DNA from: Hydractinia symbiolongicarpus | Lineage: Eukaryota > Cnidaria > Hydrozoa > Anthoathecata > Hydractiniidae | Assembly (NCBI RefSeq): GCF_029227915.1 | Contig: NC_079885.1 | Span: 21,031,001 to 21,091,000 of the forward strand | Length of the DNA stretch: 60,000 nucleotides | Direction of reading: 5' to 3' | In this document: positions 25,001-37,700 of the stretch, piece after piece | Numbering within the stretch: position 1 is the first letter of the stretch | How the letters are laid out: every line of letters starts with the position of its first letter | Position numbers and translations under genes: made by a program | The notes under the pieces: model-generated | Databases searched by the model: none | Seen by the model: only the letters and a program-made list of their open reading frames with translations | Told to the model about the DNA's origin: nothing

Positions 25001-26890
25001 TAATATAAGTAAAAAAATAGGAAAGTAAGAATTTAAAAGAAATTTTTCATCATTTGAAGTATTTTCCCTCTCTTTAGCATTCTTTGACTGCGCACTTGCA
25101 CCTGGGCAAAGAGAACTTCTGTATAGGAAAGGTTGGCTCTTGCAGTATATTCTCTGTATGATTTGTGTAATTTATAAGCACCAACCGATATCGCGCAGAA
25201 AAAAATTCCTGGTTCACCCTTGTACATATTCTAGGGATTGTTATTTCGTGTAGTGTTAGCACGAAGTAGCGATTTGACTATTATTTTGAAAAGACAGACG
25301 ACGACTTTTGAAATAGAGATACTATTGACGAATTACCTTTCCTTGCTCCTTGTCAAAATCAAGAAATTCTTTCGATGGTGTCTCATTCTTTTTGTCTTTG
25401 AGTTGTGGTCCAAGATATATAAGTAGGTTTGTGCCAGATGAAGAAAACGCCTGTAGATAAATAAAGACTCGTGTAACAGTATCATCAACTCAACAATAAA
25501 AAATGGTAGCTCCTAATAATAACAACAACTGAATGAAAAACAAATAATAGAAGCTACAAATAAGGTGTTATTCATAAGAACTTGATCAATCGAATGGGCT
25601 GTCCAAGAGGTGTAAACATTCATGTTTTGTAAACAATCTTCAACTAGATCAAGAGGTTTAAATTGACACAGAGAAAAGATATTTTTGAATGAGTTGTTGT
25701 GAAAACAAACATGATCATACTATAGGACATTTTCCTTCTCTGCACTCCGTTTGAAATCGCACGATTCTTTCTTCGTGAGTTCGATCTCTGTAACCGGTAT
25801 ATCGGATCTAAATACAACAAAATAACGTAAAATATGAAAAAATATTTCTCGATTATTATCTGCGATGAGCTAAAGGAAGTCGTATGTATAAATTTAGATT
25901 AAAACATACACTTGGTATAAACTCCTGTTTAGTAGATACCCATTTTATGTACCAGGCCCTAATTTGTATATGCCCAAAAACTGAGAAAGGTCAAAGTGCC
26001 CCTACAAACTCCATTTTTTAGGTCAATTATGTCCTTAAAAGGACATAAAATATATATAATGCACTTTTAAAGTGGAAACATTTCATTTTGGATGCTATAT
26101 TTGAAATGTTTTAATAAGCGTATGTGAATCATCATCAATTACAAATAATTTTAGGTTTGTAACAATAAGACACTTTACGTATGATTTATGTGATGTTAAC
26201 TTAACACATTGTTTTAGACTTTCCGGTGTGTGTCATAAATTGATAAAATTCAGCTTGTGGTTAAAAGACGTATTGATATGATCTGTCTATTTAGGTTGCA
26301 TGAGTTATTACAAGACAAGAGTAAATCAAGCTTTTATAAAGACGACTTTTACGGCGGCGTGATGTTTTGATTTTGCGTTGAGAAAAAGAGGTAAAAAATA
26401 CAAGCAACACCAAACAGCAATCAAAAATTCATTCAGAAAAATATCTGTTTAAAACAGTTTTAACGTTTTTTGAAAAAAATAATAATGATAAAAAATAAAG
26501 AATATAGTTAAAAATTAATACTTTAGATCTTATGTTTCTGAAAAATCTAGGAATTTCATTAATAGACACTTTACCATAGAGCTACGGGACCTGTTACCTA
26601 CCAAAATACGTAAATACGTGCGCTTGTACAAAAATCCGTGAACTTTTGTAAACATTGGCAAATCATCTAGCTACATAATCGATTCTCAATTCGGAAGGGA
26701 ACGAAATATGACAAAGTTTGTATAATGTCATTAAAATGCATGTAACAAACCATTTCAGGAATTACAAAATATATTGAATTTTAGAAATTCTGCAAATTTA
26801 TTGCTTGCTCACCTCCGACTCTCGTGATAACTTCCGAAAAAGTTCATCTGTCTCGAATTTCGTTTTCTGATCGGGAACTACTCGTGTCAT
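22011..26890 (-). CDS. CBFB: Core-binding factor subunit beta (Runx partner), five exons
   Basis: CBF-beta is the non-DNA-binding partner that stabilises Runx proteins on DNA in the nucleus. Minus-strand exons are 26,890-26,813, 25,807-25,721, 25,450-25,337, 22,949-22,833 and 22,127-22,011 (with stop). All four introns are phase 0 with GT/AG ends (donors GTGAGC, GTATGA, GTAATT, GTAGAT). The 170-residue product begins MTRVVPDQKTKFETDELFRK and continues IRYTGYRDRTHEER. Exon 3 holds SGTNLLIYL and ends KEFLDFDKEQGK. Exon 4 has NGVCVIFHGVMDLQRLDG. Exon 5 is a charged helix (EQSRMRLQEFEERQRR) ending EVM and stop. Each piece aligns in order with vertebrate CBFB (about 182 residues). An alternative donor GTAAGT at 22,014 overlaps the stop, so a further 3' exon remains possible. 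Intron 3 is about 2.4 kb. Confidence 0.93.
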
Positions 26891-27040
26891 GATGACTAAC
26901 TTAACGACAACAAAAATTCACATGTGACTTTCTCTGCGTATCTCTTTTAATTGTGAACTTTTCTTTTTTTTGTTTGATATCTTCACACACAAGAGATATT
27001 CTACTAATTATAATCTAGCTTCGTTTTTTTCCTTCTTTTT

Positions 27041-27073
27041 CTTCTTCTTCTTCTTCTTCTTCTTCTTCTTCTT
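27041..27073. repeat. (CTT) microsatellite
   Basis: Eleven CTT units, preceded by an interrupted T-rich lead. It lies about 150 bp upstream of the CBFB start codon, in the likely promoter region of that minus-strand gene; on that strand it reads (AAG)n. Confidence 0.95.
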
Positions 27074-27074
27074 T

Positions 27075-28340
27075 GTTTTGTTTTTAAGATTTAATTCCCG
27101 TTCTTAATAACCATATGTCAGTTAAAACAAATTCTGTTACACTTAAAATGTTTTCAAACGCACGGTTTGTCTTATCTATACTTTTCACTGCTCATAACAA
27201 TCATTAATTTATGACGCGTTTTCTATTGAATGATAAAAGGTTCATAACCATTGAATATAATTATTATTTAATATCCGAGCTGATTTCCTATTGGTTTAAA
27301 CTATCAAGTTTCTTTTTTGAATAAATTATGAGGACATGTGGTTGAATCGTGATTAGAACACTTAAGTGTTCACAGTTCGTTTTGATATAGTTGCATGCAT
27401 TTTGTTTTTTTAAAAGACGTGTCAGCTATAACAGTACTAACCGCATACACCTTGTCTAAATCTCAGCCGAGGTTAAATGTCTCTATTTATACATTTTTTA
27501 GCCTCGAATTTTATATTTATAACTATAATTTAAACTTTTTTTATAAGAACACACTTTATAAGAGCAATGAAGCTCAGATTAGGTAAAGAAATAGAATAAC
27601 TTAAGAACAAGGTTAGGTTCAGATTTCCTTCAGTGTTCATCAAATGAAATTAAAGGAGCTGTGATGAGAGACAAGAAAGACTCATGTCACTTAACATAGC
27701 AAAATCAGTATAAATTCCCCTCAAGGGAAACCAAAGTGAAACAGACTCATCTAACAATTTATGCTCAAATGAGTCCATTTAACAATGGTCTATCTTTAAA
27801 TAAAAATATAAAAATTCCGCTGGTTTTTGCAATGTTATTGTACAGAGGATATAGCTAAAAAAAGTTCTTATATTAAGAAACTTCTATACTTGACTCTTTC
27901 AAAACAAAAAGCAAAGCAAATTCCCTGTCCGGAAATGAAAAAAAAAACAATTTAGCACGAATGCTGTGTTTATTAAGACGCGTCATAAATAAGAACAAAC
28001 TAAGAACAATGGAGGCTCAAGCCATGGAAAAAAGTAAGAACATTGAAGCTTACTGGTTTTTATAAAAAAAAAATTCGTTGGAGTAAACTCTTTTGAAATA
28101 AACGATTCTAGACACTTTTAGATTCTAGATTGTAGACACTTTTTATTCTGTGCTGAATAATCCATGAAGGAATTCAGGTTGGACATGTTTTTAATATGTT
28201 CTTTATTCTTGGTATAATATTATACTTTTTTTTATAAGAATCTAAACGATGGTTTAGCTTAGCACTCACTGATAAATTCAGCACCAAAAGTTGCTTCTAA
28301 AAGATCCTTGTGATAATTTATTTCTTAATTAAGCGAACAC
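27075..28340. other. Gene-free stretch upstream of CBFB
   Basis: AT-rich with no exon recognised. It may hold part of the CBFB promoter, but no specific element can be named. Confidence 0.35.
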
Positions 28341-28345
28341 TTTAA

Positions 28346-29050
28346 GCTTAGTTCTCACCTGGCACTAAGAAGCACTAAAGAGCACTAAAGAGCACTAACG
28401 AGCGATATCTCTTGTTTTTTTCATTAATCAGAATCAGTTTCAACGCTCCTTAGTGCACATTGTCGCTCATTAGTGCTGTTTCTCGAGCACTAACGAGCAC
28501 TAAGCCTTAGTGCTGTTATCAAAGATTTTTGATAACAGCACTAAGATTCTAGTGCTTGTTTTATTGTTTTCTTCTGAGATCAAAGGTACCGACATTCGTG
28601 CAGAAGTATTTTGTACAGAATATGATTTCCAAATGATGAAATAGAGTGTGAATTTATTCTGTTTTTGTTTCTGTGTGTGTTTCAAAACAGAGGAAAATGT
28701 CGTTGGAGAAATGAAAACGTAACCAACCTTTATGCATAGTAGAGGATGAACGGCTAGCAGAATGTGTTAGAAGTTTTCCTGCGCTTTATTCCAATTTATC
28801 ATTTTGTAGCCTGAATATTGGACCTATCCAAAATCTTTTTTTCTTCAAATTGTGTTTCAATTTTTGTAAACGTAGCAGCAAAAAAAAAAACCTTCTTCTT
28901 CTACGTTTCATGCTGAAAAGAGTTCTTACATTAAGATTTTCCTCTTATAGTATAATCACTTTAAAACAGATGCTCATTTTCCAGTGCTCTTTAGTGCTCA
29001 ATTTCTATCGCTCTTTAGTGCTCCTTAGTGCCAGGTGAGGACCATGGCCT
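28346..29050. mobile_element. TIR element with AGCACTAA sub-repeats
   Basis: The left end carries TTCTCACCTGGCACTAAGAAGC and repeats of GAGCACTAA. The right end, reverse-complemented, carries CCTCACCTGGCACTAAGGAGC followed by the same GAGCACTAAA words, giving subterminal repeats of about 50-60 bp in inverted orientation. TTAA precedes the left end (28,342-28,345); the right flank is GTAA in the same register, a possibly decayed duplication. The interior (about 700 bp) has no transposase. Confidence 0.7.
28506..28545. repeat. Perfect 18-bp inverted repeat (hairpin)
   Basis: CTTAGTGCTGTTATCAAA and its exact reverse complement are separated by four bases (GATT). The arms contain the AGCACTAA word that is repeated at both ends of the surrounding TIR element, so the hairpin probably belongs to that element's structure. 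Confidence 0.9.
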
Positions 29051-29054
29051 TACA

Positions 29055-30688
29055 GATGCAGTGGTGTAAATAGTCGAAAGTCTTTCTCCATAAAAGCTTA
29101 GTTACTTATTGTTTTGTTACTTTTAAAAAAACAAACTCGTAGTTCAAGTTTTTTATAAGAACCAGGAAATTTGATTTATCCCATATTGACTTATCTTTTT
29201 TATTTTGTTCTTATAATTCGGGCATTTTGTGTGATTATATTTCTAGTAAGTTGCATATTCTTAAAAGAAAAGCAGAAGTTTTGCAAAACCGCGATTTTGT
29301 TTTTTAGAATATATATATCTCTTGTCTTTTGTGCTTTTCAAAAGACAGACGAGAAAATTAGTTGTAACTTGGCCTTTGTTCTTATTTCTTCCTTATTATA
29401 AGAAAATAACACTGTAATTGGTTAAGAATGTTGCTCCCTACACCGGAAAATATAAAACAATTTGCTTTTCGTGACCAACCTAATTTATTCGATTTTTCCT
29501 GGGGACAAGGGGGGCCTTCAAGCTGACTTAGAAGAAATATATACACCTAATTCCGTTAATAGTGACTAATAATGACTTCAACAGTGATTATCGCTTTAAT
29601 CATTTCTTCTATTTTGTTTAGTTATTGTGCCAAAAGTCATCACATTTTTCCTTTCCAATCCATTATAAATAATGAAGTATGGAGGGTATTTTATTATCTA
29701 CAATGGATCCCTTAAAAGCGATAGCCACAACACGCCATTCCTAGGAACTTTAAAATTCTTGATTTTCCACGAAAAAAAGTTTTCGTTTAAAATAATAGTA
29801 ACGTTTTCATGTGTTGAAAAGATATTCCCGTCTAGAAACACATGTCTGCAAACACTAACCCAACGGATGCTCTTTCTTTTAATGAGATTATAATGAACCC
29901 TTTTCAGTTCACTTTTTCGAATTAGATTAGTCTAGTACGTATAAAGCATACACAAGTAATTTTTTTCTAACATCATTTTGGAGTGTCGCAAATTGTTCTG
30001 AAATTTTTACACCATGATTTCTTCAGGTGTTCTCTTTGTTGTGGCCTTACCAACACTAAACAAATTGAAGCATATCTTGATAGGTTTTTAACTGTTTTTT
30101 GTTATATATCGTATACTTTACAAAGGAGAAACTGTATAGGTCCAAATTCACCAAAAGTAGAACCGTTTTCACACGATGTATTTTCGTCTATCTTGTCAAA
30201 GGAAAAACGAGTCTTGGGTTTCATAAAGCGCTAATTTATTGTAAAATTTACGGAGTCACTTTTTTTCTTATTTTTGTCAGCAAAATGGTAAAACGTGGTC
30301 ATAATAATAACAACATTTCGATACAAAACAAAGTTGTGTGTGTGAAGGCTCCAGTCATTCTTTGCATTATTTAAAAGTGTAGAAGTGTGAAAACTTACAG
30401 GAAAAATAAAAAAATCAATAGTCTCGTTCACATATGTCTTAAACGAACTACACAAAAAAAACATCTAAAAATTTGTAGAGAATGTGAAGTCGTATATATA
30501 ATGAAATCACGTGATCACACAAACTTATTTACCAGATTCATAGTCTCACATACATTAAGAACAAGGGGATAAATCATCTGCGTTTTGGGCGTAAAAGAAA
30601 TATTGACCTATTTCCCAGCACCATCCAACAAGAAGAATGTGCTGTTAGAATCTGTTTCTGCTATTGTGTATTCTTCTAAAAAAAAAAG
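29055..30688. other. Gene-free AT-rich stretch
   Basis: Several short overlapping ORFs on both strands show no family signature and no matching splice sites. Nothing supportable is seen. Confidence 0.4.
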
Positions 30689-30691
30689 ATA

Positions 30692-31211
30692 CAGTGGAAT
30701 CCCATTGAGACGGACACCCTTTGAAGTGACATACCGTTAAAACGGACAGTGATGCTTGGAACGGATTGGTTATAGGTTAAACACTCGTAGAAAAATCTTT
30801 ATAAAGCGGACAATGTTAAAGCGGAAATGCGTTAAGGCGGGCAGTTTTTTTGCACCAAATAAATTTTTTTATTGTAAACACTTAAAGCGGATACTGCAAA
30901 AATATAATGACAGAAAATATAATTTATTACGTCTTCTACATCTTTTATATTTTTTCATATTATAGACATTTGTTACCTTTTTTATTTTTGTTCCAAGAAC
31001 TTTTTTAATTCTTTCTCCGCCCATTCTACCGCTATCTCCACGATTCACGCGTTTACCAGTCACTCTGCACCCAATTGCACAATGTGAAATCTTAAAAAAT
31101 CGAGAGAAAACTTTACTTAAGTTTTTAAAAAAGCTAAATTTTTGGCAAAATCTCTATCGAGCGGATATTTTTTTTTGCGCCAATGGTGTCCGCTTTAAAG
31201 GGATTCCATTG
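30692..31211. mobile_element. Tc1/mariner (pogo-like) non-autonomous element, 520 bp
   Basis: The left end is CAGTGGAATCCCATTGAGAC then GGACACC. The right end, reverse-complemented, is CAATGGAATCCCTTTAAAGC then GGACACC. Both ends are flanked by TA (30,690-30,691 and 31,212-31,213), the mariner target. The interior repeats a TTAAAGCGGA motif several times (about 30,800-30,895) and has no transposase ORF. Confidence 0.85.
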
Positions 31212-31534
31212 TAGCAGAATTTCAAAAGAAGACGTAAAATGACATAAGAGGAAAGAAAACGTTCTTGTATATTATACTCACAGACTCCAAAACAATGTAT
31301 TACTTTGAAAATTATTAGATTGAGCCACAAAAAATATATAGTAGTTGAATTCTTACTTCTCTTTAAAAAAAGCCGTCGTCTGTCTATGTGTCCGCAAAAG
31401 CCGTGTCCCGTGGCGGAAACATGAAATTATTAAAGTGCGCACCAATACCAAATGCGATATGTTTTTACCGACTTTGTTTTCACCGCTCGCGCGTAGTATA
31501 CCAAGCACGACGCCTGATTCTTTAAAAAATAATC

Positions 31535-31625
31535 CAATATATTTTCGCGGCTGAATGAACAAAGGCCATTTTGATTCTTAATAAAACAATCCAAGATTTT
31601 CGCGACTGAATGAACGAAGGCCATT
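31535..31625. repeat. Two-copy tandem repeat of about 56 bp
   Basis: The block TTTTCGCGGCTGAATGAAC followed by AAAGGCCATTT recurs as TTTTCGCGACTGAATGAAC followed by GAAGGCCATTT. The overlapping minus-strand ORFs here are products of the duplication. Confidence 0.8.
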
Positions 31626-32137
31626 TAGATTTTCAAAATGGGAATGCTTAATGCGTGGCCAGTGTGTGGGAGGCTTGTAGGCGTCTGACGTTTTTATCTT
31701 CTAAAAGCTTTATATTTTTGTAATATCCGTTTTCTCTTTGTTTTCAATGTACAGGTACAGATCGTGAACGCACCAGTTTTAGGATTTTTGGCTAGGAACG
31801 AAGATTTTGCTGGCTAGCTAGCCATCTAGAGCCTTACTTATTACTATTATGTATGGTATAAGAACTTTTCATCCTAGCCAACATTTATTATATGTTAGGC
31901 ATGTAGCCATTAAGCTAGCTTCTATATTTGGCAAAAAAGTGAGAGTATAAAAATGCAGTTTGGCTACAGCAATATTCTTAAGCAATATTTAGTTAGCTAG
32001 GTATCTACATCCTTTATTAGTTTCCTGAAAACCTTTTCTGCAAATAAAATGGCTGAGCATATGTTTTAGCTGGAGGGGTAACGATGACAGGCTGTTTTTT
32101 TTAAACCAAAGTTGCAATGAAGTTTTTCTGGAAAGGG

Positions 32138-32500
32138 TATTACGCCTATACGCCTGTTCAACTCTGTTTAACTGTACTAAGCGCTTAGCCCAGTGTTAAC
32201 AAGAGCCTGTTTTTCTGAAAAAGGCTGTTACGCCTATGCGCATGTGCAATGTGGTTTACCTGTACTAAGGGGTAAGCCCACTGTGACAATTATTTTTTAA
32301 ACTTTCTCGGTAATCACGCCGGTACGGATGTGCAACGCTGTTTACCTGGACCAAGTGCTCACCCCTGTGTTAGCAATGGACTCTTTCTTGGTTTTTTTTA
32401 AATAGAGTCTGCGAGAAAGTTAAGGGTATTATCCCTATACGCCTGTGCAACACCGTTTAACTGTACCAAGCGCTCAGCCCAGTGTCACGATTAGTTATTA
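32138..32500. repeat. Four-copy degenerate tandem repeat
   Basis: Units begin near 32,140, 32,228, 32,313 and 32,429. Each carries a diverged form of TTACGCCTATACGCCTGTGC, then a CGTTTAACTGTACCAAG-like block and a CGCTCAGCCCAGTGT-like block. Spacing is 88, 85 and 116 bp. The repeat is not coding. Confidence 0.8.
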
Positions 32501-32775
32501 AACTTTCGCAAAAACTTTTTTCTGCAAAATAAAATAATATTGATCGATTGTTTTTGCTATGATGGAGCAACAACGGTCTGTAACGTATTTTTTATTTGAG
32601 CTATCGTTGCGGGAAAGTTATTTTTGAAAAAATATGTTACAGTCGCAACACTATAATAGTGTATGCGCTTCACTTGATTTACGACACAACGTATACCTGA
32701 TGTATACAATGTATACCTGATCGTGTGGCACAGTTTATGGCTCTTTAATAATAGCCGTATTCGGTCTGTCTGTTT

Positions 32776-32842
32776 GTGCACCAGAAAAAAATCGTGTTAC
32801 GGAAACACGAAATGCGATCCGTAAAGGACGAGCGATCCCGTG
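32776..32842. repeat. Dispersed repeat copy flanking the 32.8-38.8 kb composite, left
   Basis: GTGCACCAGA...GTTACGGAAACACGAAATGCG...GCGATCCCGTG matches 38,793-38,860 (GTGCACGAGA...GTTGCGGAAACTCGAAATGCG...GCGAACCCGT) in direct orientation over about 67 bases. A weaker relative lies at 31,378-31,440. Confidence 0.7.
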
Positions 32843-33033
32843 CACTGATAAATTTAGAAGAGTCAAATGAAACCTTAAATGCAATCATTTTACAAAGACT
32901 CCCTTAGGGAGTCAAAAAGGAGTCAAATTGAGACGCAAGAAGGAGTCAACCCGCCATAACTCCCTTTTGAGGTGCTCATTTGACTCCTTTAGGGTTTCAT
33001 TCTTTGCTTGACTCCTTGAAAGGAGTCATTATT

Positions 33034-33087
33034 GCGTTCAATGATTGATGTGCGTTCAATGATTGTTGTGCGTTCAATGATTGTTGT
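33034..33087. repeat. Three-copy 18-bp tandem repeat
   Basis: GCGTTCAATGATTGATGT and two copies of GCGTTCAATGATTGTTGT follow each other without a gap, at the inner edge of the left GACTCC-rich arm. Confidence 0.9.
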
Positions 33088-33549
33088 GTAGTGTGCTCAC
33101 ATGATTCCTCAAAAGGTTTCATCGGGAATGTCGCATTTAATGATTTCTGCTGTGTTTGACTTTTTTATAAGAGAATACACTCACATACAATCAGTTTGGG
33201 TGGAGATTATAGAAATGCGCCTTTCAATACTTGGGAAACTGTTTTACGGGAAGTCTGTAATTCCTTCTCGAGTGCGATATGAAGAAAGGTATACATGCCT
33301 TGTAAATTAAAGTAATTAAAAGATTTTTCAGGAAAATTTAAGAAACATTGTGTTATATTATGTTTTTTATTGAGATAGACTACAGCTGCTAAGCTAGGAT
33401 TGCTTATCCACCTGTACATAGCCTTATAACCCTATATATCGACTTATACATAGTTTTTACTCTTGTTATTTTTATCAAAGATGGCTGACTCACGCTGAAA
33501 AGCTTGACTTGTTTACTCTCTTTACATCCACTCATATCTGCATATAACA

Positions 33550-33562
33550 TGGTGTCAGAATA
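33550..33562 (+). promoter_or_regulatory. Probable primer-binding site and 5' LTR boundary of a Ty3 element
   Basis: TGGTGTCAGAA directly follows ...ATAACA, the expected layout of an LTR end (CA) and a tRNA primer-binding site in Ty3 elements (TGGTGTCAGA is a common form). Gag-like coding sense starts about 75 bases downstream at an ATG (33,628). The LTR start to the left is not defined; it must lie right of about 33,088. Confidence 0.55.
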
Positions 33563-33627
33563 TTGAATTTGTTACACAAGAACCTTATAATATAATATTT
33601 CACAATACTCACAGTATTTTAATAATA

Positions 33628-34372
33628 ATGGATTGTTTTAAGGATCTAAAGGCACTAAACTTGGACATTCAAAAAACCTTGCCAACCTCTGAAAATCATG
33701 GAAGCAGGCATTTTAAATCTTCCTCCAAGCCACCGAATATGCTGATAAGCCAGATATTGTCAAATCATCAATCCTTCTTCACTGCATAGGTAAGCAATGC
33801 AAAGAAATTTACGATACCTTTGAATTCCATAAAGGAGATGAAATGAAATTGAACATTATTCTCCAGAAATTTGATGATCATTTCAAACCGAGAAAAAATT
33901 GACTTTTATGAAATTTACATTCTTCACTGTTCGTCAGGAAGACTTTGAGAAATTTGACGAATACTACACTAGATTATGTAAATTGAGCGAAGACTGTGTG
34001 AACTCAATCAACTGCGGGACTCTCCCATCAAAGACATGATCATTATCGGTTTAAGAGATCAAAAATTTAAAGAACGCCTACTCTGCGAAAACGACATCAC
34101 ATTTGAGCTAGTGAGGTATCAAAGTTGCAAACTAAGTCTATTTTCACAACAAACCTGACTCAACTTCTTCGTCGTCAACTTCTAATTCTGATATCAATCA
34201 GATGATCCATCATCTAAATAATGTCCAAAATCTAATCAAAACTTATCTCAACGTAATAATAAACCAAAGAGATACTCACAACGTCCATCAAAACCAGTTG
34301 GATCAGTTGAACAAGAACATCAATCTAATTCAGACTCAGACAGTTCAGACAATGAATTCTTCCTGAGATCAA
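33628..34372 (+). pseudogene. Ty3-type retrotransposon gag fragment
   Basis: Starting at an ATG, shifting plus-strand frames give a capsid-like region: ADKPDIVKSSILLHCIGKQC, then EIYDTFEFHKGDEMKL and a DDHFKPRKN block. RQEDFEKFDEYYTRLCKLSE continues into IIGLRDQKFKERLLCENDI. This is the usual order of metazoan Ty3 gag. There are frameshifts and a stop after KPRKN. It ends where the CR1-like tail begins at 34,381; protease and polymerase are absent. Confidence 0.75.
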
Positions 34373-34720
34373 TCGAACTTATTATTATTATTATTATTAT
34401 TAAACATATATTTGGCATCCATAATTTACAAATGGTTCTTCTGCCTACAAAAAAATAAAAACTATAAAAATCTATAAAATCTATAAGATCAGTAAAAAAT
34501 ATATATTGAATCTAAGTGCATAATGAAATAAATGGGCTCACAGAGTACGAAATGGTGCCGGTAGAGTAAGTAGACACATTGAACAAGAAAAAAAAAAAAA
34601 AGAAGAGACTAATTAAAATAAATAAATTGATGGCACCGATGTAAGGACACACAAAAAAGGTAGAACTATAATGAAAAGATGGGGGGAAATAGGTAGCCTA
34701 CATGCATAGAGTTATTCACA

Positions 34721-37700
34721 TTATTTGGATAAAAGTTTGCACAAAGCACTATCGTGTAAAAATAATTTGACTTTTTTGATAAATTCTTTATGGTTGACAA
34801 CGGAACGAATATTGCCAGGAAGATCATTAAACAACGCTGATGAGCAATCCATAAACGTTTTTCGGAATGTGTCGCTTTGTAGTTTATTTTTGTTTTCTGC
34901 ATCAGATCGCAGGCTTCGACCATTTTTGTACCATTTCAGTGTAAGGTATTCAGGTGAGCATTCGTCATACAACACCTTGTGTGCCAGTTTTAGCATCGAT
35001 AAATTTACACGCTCTTGCACTGGCAGCCATTTCAGTATTACTAACACATCGTTAGTGGAAGCATATCTCTGAAGAACAAAGCTGGCAGCGACATTTAGAA
35101 CTCTTTGTAACCTTTTCATTTGATATTGTGGAATATTATTATAGACAAGATTTCCGTAGTCTATCTTTGATAATATCAGTGCTTCAGCGAGATTCTTTCT
35201 CACGTGAAAAGGTGCCAAACGTTTCAATCGCTTTAATGTCGAAATCGTAGCGTATGATGATCTAATGATGTTATTCACATGTGTAGACCACGTCATATGT
35301 TCATCGAATGTTATGCCCAGTATTTTGAGAGAGGATACCCGCTCAATCTCAGCACCATTACTATGGAATTTGAATAAGTTACTGAAGTTTAAATTGTTTA
35401 TACAGCTTAACTGGCTTGTCGAGTACATAATTGATTTTGTCTTTATGGAATTAAACATCAGATTGTTTATCTTTGACCATGTTGTTATTTGGTTAATGTC
35501 ACTTTGAAGCTTTGCTGTTGCGATATCCATTTCTTTTAGTTTGAAGTGTATGTAAAGATTTGTGTCATCTGCGTACTGGATAGAATTACACGACGAATTC
35601 AACGATAGGTCAGAGACATAGATGTTGAACAAGATCGGACCAAGAATAGATCCCTGGGGAACACCGTATTTGATCAGCAAGGTGTCCGATTTTTTGTCAT
35701 CAATTTGCACAAACTGCTGGCGATTTGACAAATAGTTAGAGATCAAATTGATGAATGCAGGAGACATTTGGAGTTTCTTCAACTTATTAATCAGAACGTC
35801 ATATTTCACAGTATCAAATGCTTTGGAGTAATCTGCTGACACTGATAAAGTTACTTCACCTCTTTGCATAGCCTTCAAAATGTCGTCCTTTAATTTTAAG
35901 AGTATCGTGATGCACGAGTGACCTTTGCGAAAACCAGATTGAGTTGAAGCGTAAATGTTATATCTATCAATGAAGTCACAAATCTGTGATAAAATGACTT
36001 TCTCATATACTTTCGACAGTACAGGAAGTATTGATATTGGACGAAAATCTTCTAGTTGTGAAGCACCTGGAACTTTAGGTACCGGACAGATACGTGATTT
36101 CTTCCAGCATGTTGGAAATACGTTTGCATCGATGCAGTTATTCAAAATCTTTGTTAGGACTGGCGACAATTGGGCTGCGACTGGTTTTATGAATTTCGCT
36201 GGTATGTTATCACCACCAGTAGAGCAATCACTTCTCAATGAATTCAAATGTTTGAGAACATCCTCTTGGGTAGCGTGACGAAGGTCAAATAAATCCATTG
36301 CCGGTACAGCCTCATCATTCATGGTGGGAGAAATGTTTAACTCATTTGTATTGCTTAACTTTATTGCAATGGAATTGAAATAATCATTGATGGTATCGGG
36401 ATTCTGCCTGATTTGTTTGAACTGTGGTTTAATAATAGTTCTTATGGTTTTCCATACTTCCTTTGAACGGTTACTTGATAAAGCCTTTTGATAGAAGGTT
36501 CTTCTAGAGTGTTTGATAGCCTTCTTCAATTTATTTCTCGTTTCAACATACTCATGTTTAGCCTCTCTGTCATCACAAGATTTTAACTCACTACGAAGTT
36601 CATCAAGTTTCAGTTTCGACGATACAATGGATGGGTCCTTCATCCAGGGAGCTGGTGGTCGTGTAAATTTACACCTTTTCAAAGGAGCATGGCTATTAAT
36701 GCAGGACAGTATGAGTTCATTCATAACATACAGTTGATCTTCCGGATCATCAAAAGTATCTATCAAGGAAAAAGGAATCTTCTCGATATCACTAATATAT
36801 TCATCGATGTTCAACTGCTTCTCGTCACGTATAAATTTGTATCGTTTTTCGAATTTATCCTTTTTGATATTCATAACGATATGCGGGGCATCATGGTCAG
36901 AAATTTCATCGCACAATAAAACGTTCTCACTAACTACCTTTTCCGGTATATTACTAATAACATGATCAATAAGGGATGTCGATTTTCGGGTTGGTTTTGT
37001 AATATGTTGTTTTAGGTCATAAGTCATAAGTGTATCTTGATATAATTCGATTGTGGATTTATCACCTTGTAATAAGTCGATATTGAAGTCACCTGTAATT
37101 ATGATAATACCGTCCCATTTTGCGGTGATGTGACGCAAAAGAATATCAAATCGTTCTAGCCAATCTTTTTTTTCTCTTTCTATAGAAGATGGCTGATAAA
37201 ATGTTCCAACTAGATATGAGTAATTTTTATTTCTACCTTTCACTTCAATCCAGACATGTTCGATAGAATTGTCGAGTTTGGTTATGTCGTCTCTAGTTTT
37301 GTAAATAAGTTCGTCCTTGATGTACATTCCAACACCACCTCCTCGTTTATCAGTTCTGTTTTTATATTCAAATTGGTATCCTGGAATGTTTACATAATCA
37401 ATCAATACCTGATTATTTTTTAACCATGTCTCGGACAACGTGATTATGTCAAATTTATGACATTCGAGCATGTATGAGAACTCGTCAAATGTGCTCGGTA
37501 AGGATTGCGTATTTAGATGGCAAATTTTCGTATGTTTTGGATTGCTTGGTATGGTTATTAATTCCTCGTATTCACCACCATCACTCAGAATAGATGAGTA
37601 CAATGCGCAAACATCACGTACATTCGAAAAGGGAAGCACAGTAAAATGGCAATCTGAACAGGTCCAATATTTCGGAATTCTACCATTGAGTACTAAATTT

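Noticed and set aside
32138-33090. Regularly spaced repeats that could suggest a CRISPR array
   Set aside because: Units are degenerate, spacing is irregular, spacers are themselves repeats, and the genome is eukaryotic.
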